Assembly: GCA_025354985.1 (NCBI GenBank)
Contig: JANXLU010000042.1
Location: forward strand, 124,001-188,000
DNA from: Chloroflexota bacterium
GTDB lineage: Bacteria > Chloroflexota > Anaerolineae > J036 > Brachytrichaceae
Length of the DNA stretch: 64,000 nucleotides
Direction: 5' to 3'
Shown here: positions 33,347-41,674 of the stretch, piece by piece
How the letters are laid out: the number at the start of each line of letters is the position of its first letter
Numbering within the stretch: the first letter of the stretch is position 1
Notes under the pieces: model-generated
Seen by the model: only the letters and a program-made list of their open reading frames with translations
Told to the model about the DNA's origin: nothing
Databases searched by the model: none
Program-made: the position numbers and the translations under genes

Positions 33347-33403
33347 TGCGGGCCCGTGCAGAATACGTCTTGGGGCACCGATCATAGTGCGGTCGGCACT
33401 GTG

Positions 33404-34147
33404 ATGGAACCGCTGGACGCACTGTATTTGGAGCACGCCATTGCCAGCTATGACAAGAGTGTGTATCTGGACGCCATGCACGGAAAGCATTCGTGGGAGC
33501 TGCGTCTGGATCTTGGGACTTTGGCATTTGCAGGGCCACATGGTGTCCGCGAGGAATATGCAGTACAGTTTCTTGGTACCGCGAGCACATCCCGACGTAC
33601 GTGGTTGTGGGCCTGGGCGAACGAAGCCGTATTCCCACAAAAATCGGCGCTCGTTTGCGCACGTAAGCTGGCAGCTCTGGACAAGCACGGTCAATTGCCC
33701 GAACTGGCGCGCTCTGAAACAAACCTCATTCGATCGAAAAGCACGATTACATTCGACACAATGCTGGCCGCCGTGGCTAGTGGCATTTGTCGCGCGGGAG
33801 CGCATTTTCGAGCGCCCTATGATGACGGCGCTCTTTGGATGTTGATTAAAGACGCGCGATTCAAACGGCCTGTGCAGCGCCCCCTTGCCAGGATCGCTCG
33901 GATTGTGCCGCTGTATTTCGCAAAATATCAGGTTAATGACGCCCTGAGTGCATTTCTGAACTACATGAGCTTTTATAGGTTGCAACCCGTCGGCGAGGCG
34001 CATGATAAAGGGACACGTGTGACGGTGGCCCCACGCAGCGAACCAACCGCGTTCCAACTGGAGCAACACAAATTGGTGGCCGAGTTTGGCCGCGATCAAC
34101 AGTTTTTGCGAATCGACTGGTTGGGCCAGTCACTCAAGCATGATTAA
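33404..34147 (+). CDS. DUF6882-like protein
   Basis: Protein of about 247 residues without a known function. The stretch QFLGTASTSRRTWLWAWAN is the landmark that I associate with DUF6882 proteins. There are no membrane segments or signal peptide. The frame is open from a GTG at 33356, but MEPLDALYLEHA fits better as the N-terminus. It overlaps the NUDIX gene by eight bases (ATGATTAA), so the two are co-translated. Assignment to the DUF is from memory of the motif. Confidence 0.7.
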   Translation: MEPLDALYLEHAIASYDKSVYLDAMHGKHSWELRLDLGTLAFAGPHGVREEYAVQFLGTASTSRRTWLWAWANEAVFPQKSALVCARKLAALDKHGQLPELARSETNLIRSKSTITFDTMLAAVASGICRAGAHFRAPYDDGALWMLIKDARFKRPVQRPLARIARIVPLYFAKYQVNDALSAFLNYMSFYRLQPVGEAHDKGTRVTVAPRSEPTAFQLEQHKLVAEFGRDQQFLRIDWLGQSLKHD

Positions 34148-34706
34148 ACCCTGGCGCACCGTTGGCCAACGTTACGCGTTGCAAACCCCGTTTATGAATA
34201 TACGGCTTGACCGCTGCGAATTGGCGGATGGTCGAATGATCGATCCGTATTACGCTCTTGAGTTTCCCGGCGATTGGGCCAACGTCGTGGCCGTGACCTC
34301 TGACCACAAGGTTATTCTGACCCGGCAGTATCGACATGCGGCGGGTGTGGTGCTTCTGGAAACCGTCGGCGGCGGGATTGAACCGACAGATGCTTCGCCG
34401 GCAGCGGCGGCGCTACGCGAGCTGCGTGAGGAAACCGGATACATTTCAGAAGACGTTGAACAGGTGGGGCTGGTTTATCCAAACCCTGCACTGCAAAACA
34501 ATCGGATGTATTGCTTTCTGGCGCGCAATTGTCACTACGCCGGTGGAATGCAACTTGATGCCGAAGAAGAACTTGAGGTGGTTTTAAAACCGCTGAACGA
34601 GGTCATCGAATTGTTGCATGGCGGTGGCTTTGGCCAGGCGCTGCACTGTGCGGCGCTGTTTTTTGCGCTGGCGCGGCTTCAATCGCGCGACGGGACCAAC
34701 CCCTGA
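34140..34706 (+). CDS. NUDIX hydrolase
   Basis: Hydrolase of 188 residues acting on a nucleoside diphosphate linked to another group, probably ADP-ribose-pyrophosphatase-like. The Nudix helix core RELREETGY is at about 99-107, preceded by ETVGGGIEP. The upstream Glu of the G-x5-E-x7-REUxEE pattern is Ala here (DASPAAAAL); this position varies in the family, and the metal-binding REUxEE is intact. The start at 34140 overlaps the end of the DUF6882-like gene. Confidence 0.88.
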   Translation: MIKPWRTVGQRYALQTPFMNIRLDRCELADGRMIDPYYALEFPGDWANVVAVTSDHKVILTRQYRHAAGVVLLETVGGGIEPTDASPAAAALRELREETGYISEDVEQVGLVYPNPALQNNRMYCFLARNCHYAGGMQLDAEEELEVVLKPLNEVIELLHGGGFGQALHCAALFFALARLQSRDGTNP

Positions 34707-34753
34707 TATGCTCAAGGCCGTAGAATAGATTTGTCGATTCTAGGAGCACCACT

Positions 34754-35431
34754 TTGAAAATTTCCTGGCTTGGTCACGCGGCGTTTCGCATCACATCGGG
34801 TAATGGCACATCGATCGTCACCGATCCGTATGAACCTGCCACATCCGGCTATGCGCCTTATCGGGAACCAGCAGATGTGGTGATCATCTCATCGGCCACG
34901 GACGATTTTCACAACAACACGCACCTAGTCCCAGGTAACCACGAGACAATCAACGCTCTTGACTTGGCTAGAACGGGTGAGCCCCTGACCACGCATGGCT
35001 TTACGGTTACGGCTATTGAGGCCATGGAGGCATTGAGCCACCGCGATTTCCATCCTGATCAGAACGGTATGGCTCGGTTGGTGATCGATGGTGTGAGCAT
35101 TGGCCACATGGGCGATATGGGCAACCCATTGACCGATTCGCACATTGCGTTTTTTGAGCATGTTGATGTCCTGTTGGCTCTTACGGGTGGATTTCCCACC
35201 ATCCCGATGCCTGATCTATTGACCGCGATTGGCCGGATTCAGCCAAAACTCGTGATTCCGATGCACTTTCGCACATTAACCTACAAGCCACGGAGCCAGT
35301 TCTGGATTGAGGAGTTCCTGCAGCATTTCCCAAAGGAGCAGGTTGACTTTGCGTGCGATCACGAGATTGAACTGACGCCTGCAAAACTGCCAACCAGCAC
35401 CCGAATCATGGTGCTGGACTACGCGCGCTAG
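34754..35431 (+). CDS. MBL-fold protein with degenerate metal motif
   Basis: Protein of 225 residues with the general plan of Lactamase_B_3/UlaG-like proteins: the opening MKISWLGHAAFRI, a central GHMGDMGNPL and the later IPMHFRTLTY. The diagnostic HxHxDH loop is replaced by ISSATDDFHNN, so at least two His ligands are lost. It may bind a single metal differently or be non-catalytic. The start is TTG with GGAG nine bases upstream; a TAGAAT box lies at 34721-34726. It is followed by a gap of 113 bases. Confidence 0.8.
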   Translation: MKISWLGHAAFRITSGNGTSIVTDPYEPATSGYAPYREPADVVIISSATDDFHNNTHLVPGNHETINALDLARTGEPLTTHGFTVTAIEAMEALSHRDFHPDQNGMARLVIDGVSIGHMGDMGNPLTDSHIAFFEHVDVLLALTGGFPTIPMPDLLTAIGRIQPKLVIPMHFRTLTYKPRSQFWIEEFLQHFPKEQVDFACDHEIELTPAKLPTSTRIMVLDYAR

Positions 35432-35544
35432 ACTCGGCGCGCTTTGACGTCGCTCAGACCAACGCATCATTGTTGCGATTCCGTCGAACAATTCCATGAT
35501 TTTGTTAATGGTCGGAGCGTAGTGTTTCCCCAGAGGCACTACAA

Positions 35545-35730
35545 ATGTGGCACAGAGGGCGATTTTGGGGGCGCGGATTTTATCCTCGCCGTGGATTGTG
35601 GGGACGGCGTTTTGGCTTTGGCTGGGGGCCGCGCTTCGGGATGGGTCTGGGTTGTGGCGGTATGGCGCTCATCGGGCTTCTGTTTCTTCTAATGGTGACA
35701 GTAGTGCCACATCTACGCTGGTTGCGCTGA
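35545..35730 (+). CDS. Small Arg/Gly/Trp-rich single-span membrane protein
   Basis: A 61-codon frame whose first 37 residues are almost only Arg, Gly, Trp, Phe, Tyr and Pro (for example WGRRFGFGWGPRFG), followed by one hydrophobic span of about 18 residues (MALIGLLFLLMVTVV) and a short basic tail. AGAGG lies about nine bases before the ATG. Two other frames are also open here, but only this one gives a coherent protein design. No family is recognised. Many genomes have small proteins of this composition of unknown role. Confidence 0.5.
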   Translation: MWHRGRFWGRGFYPRRGLWGRRFGFGWGPRFGMGLGCGGMALIGLLFLLMVTVVPHLRWLR

Positions 35731-35751
35731 GCCACTTTTGACTTTTGGGCG

Positions 35752-35757
35752 TATTAT
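35752..35757 (+). promoter_or_regulatory. -10 box TATTAT, leaderless start for secreted small protein
   Basis: TATTAT is followed by six bases and then ATG at 35764, the same arrangement seen at several other genes in this window. Confidence 0.5.
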
Positions 35758-35763
35758 TTCAGC

Positions 35764-36165
35764 ATGGTGCGCTCAAAAGCAATGCACGCGCTTCGCTTGA
35801 ACGCTGTGTGCGCGTTTATCGCGCTGTGGCTGGTCACGCCTTGGCCTGCGGCCGCGTGTTCGTGCATGTTGGATCGATCTCCTGCCCGGCTAAAGACGCT
35901 GTTTGAACGCCCAATGCTTCTGACCGCGCACGCCTCCGCTACCGGGAATTTATGGACAACCATGTGTGATCGAAACATGCCGATGGAGTTGGCCGGCCCG
36001 GAGTTGGCGGTGCTTGGCCCGGGTCAGCGCGTGAGTCTATGGTGGGTGTCTGCCCCAGCGCTTATCGGCGAGGCTGTACTCGCGGGCTTGGTGGCGCTCG
36101 GTGGTCTCAGTTTTTGGTTAAATCGCCGGGACACGCGCAAGGCCACCCACAACACCGGAGCATAA
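35764..36165 (+). CDS. Hypothetical exported/membrane protein with Cys motif
   Basis: Protein of 133 residues with an N-terminal signal sequence (hydrophobic about 13-30, ending AAACSC), an extracytoplasmic part of about 70 residues and a C-terminal membrane span (about 98-119) with a basic tail. The layout suggests a small protein with its middle outside the membrane. No domain is recognised. The CSC after the signal could be a lipobox variant (AAAC). It ends one base before the stop of glcF on the opposite strand. Confidence 0.7.
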   Translation: MVRSKAMHALRLNAVCAFIALWLVTPWPAAACSCMLDRSPARLKTLFERPMLLTAHASATGNLWTTMCDRNMPMELAGPELAVLGPGQRVSLWWVSAPALIGEAVLAGLVALGGLSFWLNRRDTRKATHNTGA

Positions 36166-36166
36166 G

Positions 36167-37564
36167 TTAAGCGTCCGTTTGACCGCGATAGCTTTCATCC
36201 AGCAGTTCAACGACGTACTTTACCTGCACATGTTTGCCGGCTTTGCGGAGTTCATTGGCCAGCTGCATGGCACAACCGGGGTTGCCGGTCGCAATGACGC
36301 TTGCACCTGTGGCAAGTGCGTTGGACACTTTTCTGGAGCCGAGTTGGCCGGCCATCTCAGGTTCGGTTAGGTTGTAAATTCCGGCGCTGCCACAGCACAT
36401 GGCGCTTTCCTGCATCTCAATAAGCTTCAACAGAGGTATCGATTTCAGGAGTTTGCGCGGCTGGGTCGTAATGCGCTGGGCATGCGCCATGTGGCAGGGT
36501 TCCTGATAGGTCACCACCAGTGGCAACGGCTTTAGATCGGCGGTGTTGAGCACAATGGCGGCAAGAAACTCATGAATATCGCGCACCTTGGCCACAAACT
36601 TCTCGGCGCGCGCATGCCACGCGGGATCGTCGCGCAGCATATGAGCATATTCCTTAAGCGTACTGCCGCAACCAGCCGCGTTGATGATGATCGCTTCAAA
36701 ATTATCCAGACCGGCTGCTTCCATCGCGGCAATGTTTTTCCGGGCAAGCTCGCGGCCACCGTCCATATCGCCGCCGTGCGTGTGCAACGCCCCACAGCAA
36801 CCCTGACCCCCAGGCAAAACCACGTCACAGCCATTTTTTTGCAATACTCGAATGGTGGCATCGTGAACGTGGGCAAAAACCGTTGACATAATGCAGCCCG
36901 GCATCAAGGCGACGCGTCGCGTCGCCTTGATGCCGGCGGATGCCGCAAACACCTGACCCGTCGGAACCGTAAACTGTTTGCTGATGGCTGGCAACATGGC
37001 CTCGGATTCCGCCATGCCAAAAAGTTTTATCAATCCGGTCTTTCGAGCAAATGTTTGCAAACCGATTTTCTGATAGATCTTCATGCCCCGTGAAAATGCG
37101 CGGAAAAGCCCCATATTCTTAAACAGCGCACCAAAGACAAATCTACGAATGAGACGCTCACCTATTGGTGTTTTAATTGCGGTCCGAACCTGGGTGGTCG
37201 GCGGCAGATTGGTCATCTCGTGTCCGCTATCACGAATACGTTGAATTTGGGCCCGGCTGGCCTCAAGAATGCCGCCATATTGGACGCCGCTGGGACACAC
37301 GGCCTCGCACGCACGGCAGTTTAGACACTGGCTCATTTGATCGACAAACACTCCGTCGTCCAGGCTCACCCGGCCTTCGGAAACACCCTTCATAAGATAG
37401 ATGCGACCGCGGGGCGAGGATAACTCGCTCCCGGTGATGCGATACGTCGGGCACGCAGGCAGGCATAAACCACAGTGAACACACGTATTGATCACGCCGC
37501 TATCCGGCACGTCAGCGCCGGAAAATCCGATAATGGGGATGTCGGTCAACTTAATTTCGCTCAT
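36167..37564 (-). CDS. glcF: Glycolate oxidase iron-sulfur subunit GlcF
   Basis: Iron-sulfur subunit of the glycolate dehydrogenase complex, 465 residues. Two 4Fe-4S ferredoxin motifs near the N-terminus (CVHCGLCLPACP at about 31-42 and CLNCRACEAVCP at about 81-92) are followed by two CCG domains, with MPGCI and QGCCGALH in the first and QEPCHM and ESAMCCGSAGIY in the second. It passes electrons from the flavoprotein subunits to the quinone pool. It is the last gene of the leftward operon, 34 bases after glcE. A perfect 39-bp inverted repeat lies inside the gene at 36898-36936, coding AGIKATRRVALMPG. Confidence 0.93.
   Translation of the reverse strand: MSEIKLTDIPIIGFSGADVPDSGVINTCVHCGLCLPACPTYRITGSELSSPRGRIYLMKGVSEGRVSLDDGVFVDQMSQCLNCRACEAVCPSGVQYGGILEASRAQIQRIRDSGHEMTNLPPTTQVRTAIKTPIGERLIRRFVFGALFKNMGLFRAFSRGMKIYQKIGLQTFARKTGLIKLFGMAESEAMLPAISKQFTVPTGQVFAASAGIKATRRVALMPGCIMSTVFAHVHDATIRVLQKNGCDVVLPGGQGCCGALHTHGGDMDGGRELARKNIAAMEAAGLDNFEAIIINAAGCGSTLKEYAHMLRDDPAWHARAEKFVAKVRDIHEFLAAIVLNTADLKPLPLVVTYQEPCHMAHAQRITTQPRKLLKSIPLLKLIEMQESAMCCGSAGIYNLTEPEMAGQLGSRKVSNALATGASVIATGNPGCAMQLANELRKAGKHVQVKYVVELLDESYRGQTDA
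36898..36936. repeat. Perfect 39-bp inverted repeat inside glcF
   Basis: The 19-base arm ccggcatcaaggcgacgcg, a single T (36917), then its exact reverse complement. It is entirely within coding sequence and in frame. It shares the pattern GGCATCnnGGCG with the intergenic palindrome at 1096-1125. Chance formation of such a long exact palindrome in a gene is very unlikely. Confidence 0.9.
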
Positions 37565-37598
37565 TTGGTTGCTGGGTTACGTGACGATGTTCGAGTTC

Positions 37599-38936
37599 CT
37601 AGACGACAAACCGTCCCGGATTAAGCACATTGTGTGGGTCAAACTCATGCTTTATTCGCTGCATCACTTCAAGCCCGGCAAGCTGATTGCCCCAAATCGG
37701 CACTTGTGAGCGCACGCCACGAGCGGCGGCCATCAAGGTGAGCCTCGGATGCAGTTGGGACAAATCCCGATGAAAAGCGATCAACGCATCGTGACCACCG
37801 CGAAGCCTGAGATATGCCACACCGTTGCCCGCCCGGGCATTGAACGAAAGTAAAACCTGGCGCAGCGTGGCAATGCGAATGCTTTCTGCAAGCAAACGTT
37901 GCAATTGACCGGGCAGACATGTAAGCTTTAACACCAGTCTGTCGAGTGGCTGGTCGGCAATTCTTGACAAATCATTGACGTATGCCCAATAGCTCTTATG
38001 GTCATCTCCACTGAGCACGGTAGATTCAAGCGCATGCGCCGCGTGCGCAAGTGTTGGCACATCTCGTATGTGGCGTTCCACGGCACCCGGTAAACCTTCG
38101 GCGCGAACCGCCACCTGAAACCTGGCGGGCGCCGCTTCGATCGCAGATTGGGTTGAGGCATCCCACTGGCGTGCAGCTCGTTCAACCACGAGTTCAACCG
38201 CTGCAGGAACAAGCTGGGTCTCATGCAAAGCATCGATCAAATGAAACGCATCGTCGAGCGTCGAGAACTCACAGCGGGCCGTGGCTTCGGCGCGGGGTCG
38301 CGGCACCAGCTTAAAGTTTGTGCTGGTCACAACGGCAAGCGTGCCGAGGCTGCCGTGATAAAGCTTGCCGAGATCATAACCACTTACGTTTTTGACGGTC
38401 ATGCCGCCACTTTTGGTAATCCGCCCGCTGGCTTCGACTACGCTGATGCCTATCAACATATCGCGCAATGTTCCCCACGAGAGTCTGCGGGGTCCATCAG
38501 CGCCCACTGCAAATGCCCCGCCAATGGTGCTGCGTTCTGGGAGCGGGACGTCCATGGGCAACATCTGTGCATTCGGCTTGAGTATTTCGTCCAGTTCGGC
38601 CCAGGTCATCCCAGCTTCCACCGAGATGGTCATGTCATCCGGGGTGTAATTCAGAACTCTGTTCAACCCACGTGTACATATCACCACGAAGTCACGCCCG
38701 TCAAGAATCAGCGCCTTGCCGAGTGCCTGATGGGTGCCGCCACCCCAGGGCACGACTGCACAATCATTTTTCACGGCGTTGCTAACCACTGCGCCAAGCT
38801 CAACCGCGGTAGCGGGATTTGCGACCTCAACCGGCGCATAGCCATGAATGGCATATTGAGTTATCTGTTGTGCACCAGCGTCAACCGTCATGGTTGCGTA
38901 TTGTGGCACAAGTTGGCCTAAACTGAATGGATGCAT
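37599..38936 (-). CDS. glcE: Glycolate oxidase FAD-binding subunit GlcE
   Basis: Flavin-binding subunit related to GlcD, 445 residues, longer than the roughly 350 of E. coli GlcE. A PCMH-type FAD domain covers about 40-215, with VVPWGGGTHQALGKAL, then GAFAVGADGPRRLSWG and VKNVSGYDLGKLYHGS, which are typical GlcE stretches. The C-terminal oxidase domain ends in HNVLNPGRFVV. It is preceded by a 198-base gap after glcD with no clear gene and followed by glcF after 34 bases. Confidence 0.92.
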   Translation of the reverse strand: MHPFSLGQLVPQYATMTVDAGAQQITQYAIHGYAPVEVANPATAVELGAVVSNAVKNDCAVVPWGGGTHQALGKALILDGRDFVVICTRGLNRVLNYTPDDMTISVEAGMTWAELDEILKPNAQMLPMDVPLPERSTIGGAFAVGADGPRRLSWGTLRDMLIGISVVEASGRITKSGGMTVKNVSGYDLGKLYHGSLGTLAVVTSTNFKLVPRPRAEATARCEFSTLDDAFHLIDALHETQLVPAAVELVVERAARQWDASTQSAIEAAPARFQVAVRAEGLPGAVERHIRDVPTLAHAAHALESTVLSGDDHKSYWAYVNDLSRIADQPLDRLVLKLTCLPGQLQRLLAESIRIATLRQVLLSFNARAGNGVAYLRLRGGHDALIAFHRDLSQLHPRLTLMAAARGVRSQVPIWGNQLAGLEVMQRIKHEFDPHNVLNPGRFVV

Positions 38937-39134
38937 CAGGCAGACATGGCCATTGGGATTGGTAAAACCCTGTTGATGGCTGATTACGTTAGCCGGGCGA
39001 CGGCGAGCGCCGACCGGAACGCGTTTCTGCGCGGATTTTTGCAGCGCAAGGCAGGGGAGTCACTTCAATAGTTCGGCCGCGACGTCAGCGACTTTGAAGG
39101 CAAGATTCACCGCATGCGCCAACCCGTAGTGATG

Positions 39135-40679
39135 CTATACCCAGCCACCGGCCGCCACAACTTTGTCGATCACCGAGTTGGCAGCCACGCCAGCGGTATG
39201 CTCATGTTCGCCATCCACGGCAAAACTCAGGCGCAGGGGTACGCCACCCGGCAAGCCAAATGCAGCGCGTCGATGAAGAACCAAATCGTGGGGTTGTTGC
39301 GAAGTTGGGAACGTCTTACCCGGATTAAACATGCCCGACGCATTAAAGGATTGATGGAGTGCCGCCATGGCCGCAAGATCATCGGTTGTGAACAGATCCG
39401 GCATGTACTCCTTTTTTTCCAGTCCAACGCCGTGCTCGCCACTAATGACTCCCCCTTGCTCAACGCACAGTTTCATGACCTCGTACGCGATCATGTGAGC
39501 GCGATGATCCTCGTCACCACGGGTCTTGTCATATAGAACCAAAGGATGCAGGTTTCCGTCGCCCGCGTGAAACACGTTTGCCACGGGCAGATCATATTTT
39601 TTACTGATCTTGACAACCTGATCAAGCAAAAATGGAAGTTTGGTTCTGGGCACAACGGTATCCACCAGATAATAGCTGCGGGCCAGACGGCCCATGGCGC
39701 CAAATGCATTTTTGCGGGCAGCCCACACGCGGGTTTGTTCTTCGGGTGTCTTTGCCGGGCGCACTTCCAGCGCACCTTTTTGCCTGCACAGCGCAACAAC
39801 CTCCGCCATCAAGTCATCGAGACCGTCATCAACGCCATCCACCTCGATGATCAGCGCCGCATAGGCGCTATCGGGCAGACCAAGTTTATACGCGTCGTTG
39901 ACGGCTTTTATTACAAGCTTATCCATCATTTCGAGCGCAGAGGGCAACAACCCACCGGCGATGATGGCACTTACGGTCTCAGCTGCGCTTACGATATCGG
40001 GATAAAGCGCCAGCACCACGCGAACACTTTCTGGCAGGCGCATGATCCGGAGCCAGGCCTCGGTAACCAACCCAAACGAACCGGCGCTACCGACCGTGAT
40101 GCCCGTCAGGTCGTATCCAATCGAATCCGGCGCACCATCGCCGGTCCATAGGACGGAACCATCCTCCAACACCATCTGCACACCCATGATGTGGCTGGCC
40201 GTGACCCCGTATTTCACACAATGTGGCCCGCCGCTGTTCATCCCGATATTGCCCCCTATGCTGCAGGCTTTTTGACTGCTTGGGTCCGGAGCAAAATAAT
40301 AGCCGTAAGCCCCCAAATACTGGGATAACTCAAAATTGATGACGCCAGGTTGCACGCGAACGCGGTTGTTGCGCGTGTCAACCTCCAGAATTTTGGTCAT
40401 ACGAGTGGTTGTTATGACCAACCCACCATTGATCGGTGTGCTGCCGCCACTGAGCCCGGTACCGCTGCCCCGGGCGATAACGGGCACACCGGCTGCACGT
40501 GCCAGTTTCACGGCCGCCACAATCTGCTCGGTGGTTTCGGGAATGATCACCACATCCGGCATGTGCGGTGTGATCACGCAACCATCGGCCTCATATAGCA
40601 TCAGGGCCGCCTTCTCCAACACCACGTATTGTTTGCCAACAAGAGATTGCAATGAGGAGATAAACGATTCCATGTTCAT
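39135..40679 (-). CDS. glcD: Glycolate oxidase catalytic FAD subunit GlcD
   Basis: Catalytic flavoprotein subunit that oxidises glycolate (or D-lactate-like hydroxyacids) to glyoxylate, 514 residues. The FAD-binding PCMH domain contains VIARGSGTGLSGGSTPINGG (about 70-89) and ACSIGGNIGMNSGG. The C-terminal domain carries the substrate- and metal-binding His residues in VFHAGDGNLHP and the ISGEHGVGLEK stretch. It lies 57 bases after the tartronate-semialdehyde-reductase-like gene and heads the glcDEF order typical of bacteria. Confidence 0.94.
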   Translation of the reverse strand: MNMESFISSLQSLVGKQYVVLEKAALMLYEADGCVITPHMPDVVIIPETTEQIVAAVKLARAAGVPVIARGSGTGLSGGSTPINGGLVITTTRMTKILEVDTRNNRVRVQPGVINFELSQYLGAYGYYFAPDPSSQKACSIGGNIGMNSGGPHCVKYGVTASHIMGVQMVLEDGSVLWTGDGAPDSIGYDLTGITVGSAGSFGLVTEAWLRIMRLPESVRVVLALYPDIVSAAETVSAIIAGGLLPSALEMMDKLVIKAVNDAYKLGLPDSAYAALIIEVDGVDDGLDDLMAEVVALCRQKGALEVRPAKTPEEQTRVWAARKNAFGAMGRLARSYYLVDTVVPRTKLPFLLDQVVKISKKYDLPVANVFHAGDGNLHPLVLYDKTRGDEDHRAHMIAYEVMKLCVEQGGVISGEHGVGLEKKEYMPDLFTTDDLAAMAALHQSFNASGMFNPGKTFPTSQQPHDLVLHRRAAFGLPGGVPLRLSFAVDGEHEHTAGVAANSVIDKVVAAGGWV

Positions 40680-40736
40680 TAGGCGCTGTATGACGTGACT
40701 CGCGTTTGATGGCCCGGCGAATGATCCAGTCCCGGG

Positions 40737-41651
40737 CTAACTCTTGCGCTTCTTACCGCTGGCGATGGTTATGTCGGCGGCATCCTGATAGAAACGTGCT
40801 ACCGCGGAATAATCCATCGCGGAACCGCCGTGGCCCTCGCTTAATTCAAACAATTGAAATGCCAGCCCCGTGAGCATCATGGGTACGCCAAGCTTGGCGG
40901 CGGTCTCAAGCACCACGCCAACATCCTTTTGCATCAGCTTGGTGGCGAAACCGGGCGTGTAATCGTCCTTGAGCATGCGATCCTTGATCCAATTCTCAAG
41001 CAGAAAATTTGCGCCCGTGGCTTTGAGAATCACCTCACGCATTTTCATGGCGTCCCCGCCCGCCTTGACCCCCATGGTAAAGGCTTCCGCCATACCGATC
41101 ATAAGGCTTGCAAGGATGGCCTGATTGACCAATTTGACCACTTCGCCAGAACCAACCTCGCCCATATGGGTGATTGATTTCCCCATGCCCTGCAGGACTG
41201 GCAATGCCTTTTCGAAGGCGGCAGCATCACCACCAACCATAAAGGTCAGCTCACCTGTCTTGGCACGCGCGGGCCCGCCGGACATTGGGCAGTCCATAAA
41301 GTCAATATCACGTAGTTTTAGCGCGGCGGCGATTCGCTGGCTTTCAGTCGGCGCAATCGTACTCGCGTCCAAGATCACGGTTCCAGGTCGAGCTCCCAAC
41401 ACAATGCCGTTTGGCCCCAGACACACTTCATCAACCTGTGGCGAATTGGGCACACAGGTAACGATCACATCGGACACTGCACCAACGTCGCGGGGGCTGG
41501 CGACAACATGGGCGCCCAATGCGCGCAGCCGCTCAACCGGCTCAAGATTTGTGTGCGGACAAATGGTAAGCTGAAATCCGTTGCGCAGCAGCGATGCAGC
41601 CATCGGCTCGCCGATGGTGCCGACACCTACAAATCCGACGTTTTTTGACAT
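40737..41651 (-). CDS. 2-hydroxy-3-oxopropionate (tartronate semialdehyde) reductase-like protein
   Basis: Beta-hydroxyacid dehydrogenase of 304 residues. The NAD(P)-binding motif GFVGVGTIGEPMA is at about 6-18, the substrate-binding motif DCPMSGGPARAKTGEL near 120, and the catalytic Lys in GSGEVVKLVNQ near 172. Directly upstream of glcDEF it fits the glycerate pathway: glycolate to glyoxylate, carboligation to tartronate semialdehyde, then reduction to glycerate; the carboligase is not in this window. A TACAAT box ends six bases before the ATG. 3-hydroxyisobutyrate dehydrogenase is an alternative name for the same family. Confidence 0.85.
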   Translation of the reverse strand: MSKNVGFVGVGTIGEPMAASLLRNGFQLTICPHTNLEPVERLRALGAHVVASPRDVGAVSDVIVTCVPNSPQVDEVCLGPNGIVLGARPGTVILDASTIAPTESQRIAAALKLRDIDFMDCPMSGGPARAKTGELTFMVGGDAAAFEKALPVLQGMGKSITHMGEVGSGEVVKLVNQAILASLMIGMAEAFTMGVKAGGDAMKMREVILKATGANFLLENWIKDRMLKDDYTPGFATKLMQKDVGVVLETAAKLGVPMMLTGLAFQLFELSEGHGGSAMDYSAVARFYQDAADITIASGKKRKS

Positions 41652-41657
41652 TCGGAA

Positions 41658-41663
41658 ATTGTA
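41658..41663 (-). promoter_or_regulatory. -10 box TACAAT, leaderless start of the glycolate operon
   Basis: TACAAT on the minus strand, then six bases (ttccga), then ATG at 41651. It lies just after the stop of the zinc-ribbon gene, giving the glycolate genes their own promoter. Confidence 0.6.
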
Positions 41664-41674
41664 GTGCAGAACTG

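Noticed and set aside
38931-39071. A 46-codon rightward frame opposite the glcD-glcE gap.
   Set aside because: It has no ribosome-binding site or -10 box at the usual distance, overlaps the glcE start and shows no recognisable features.
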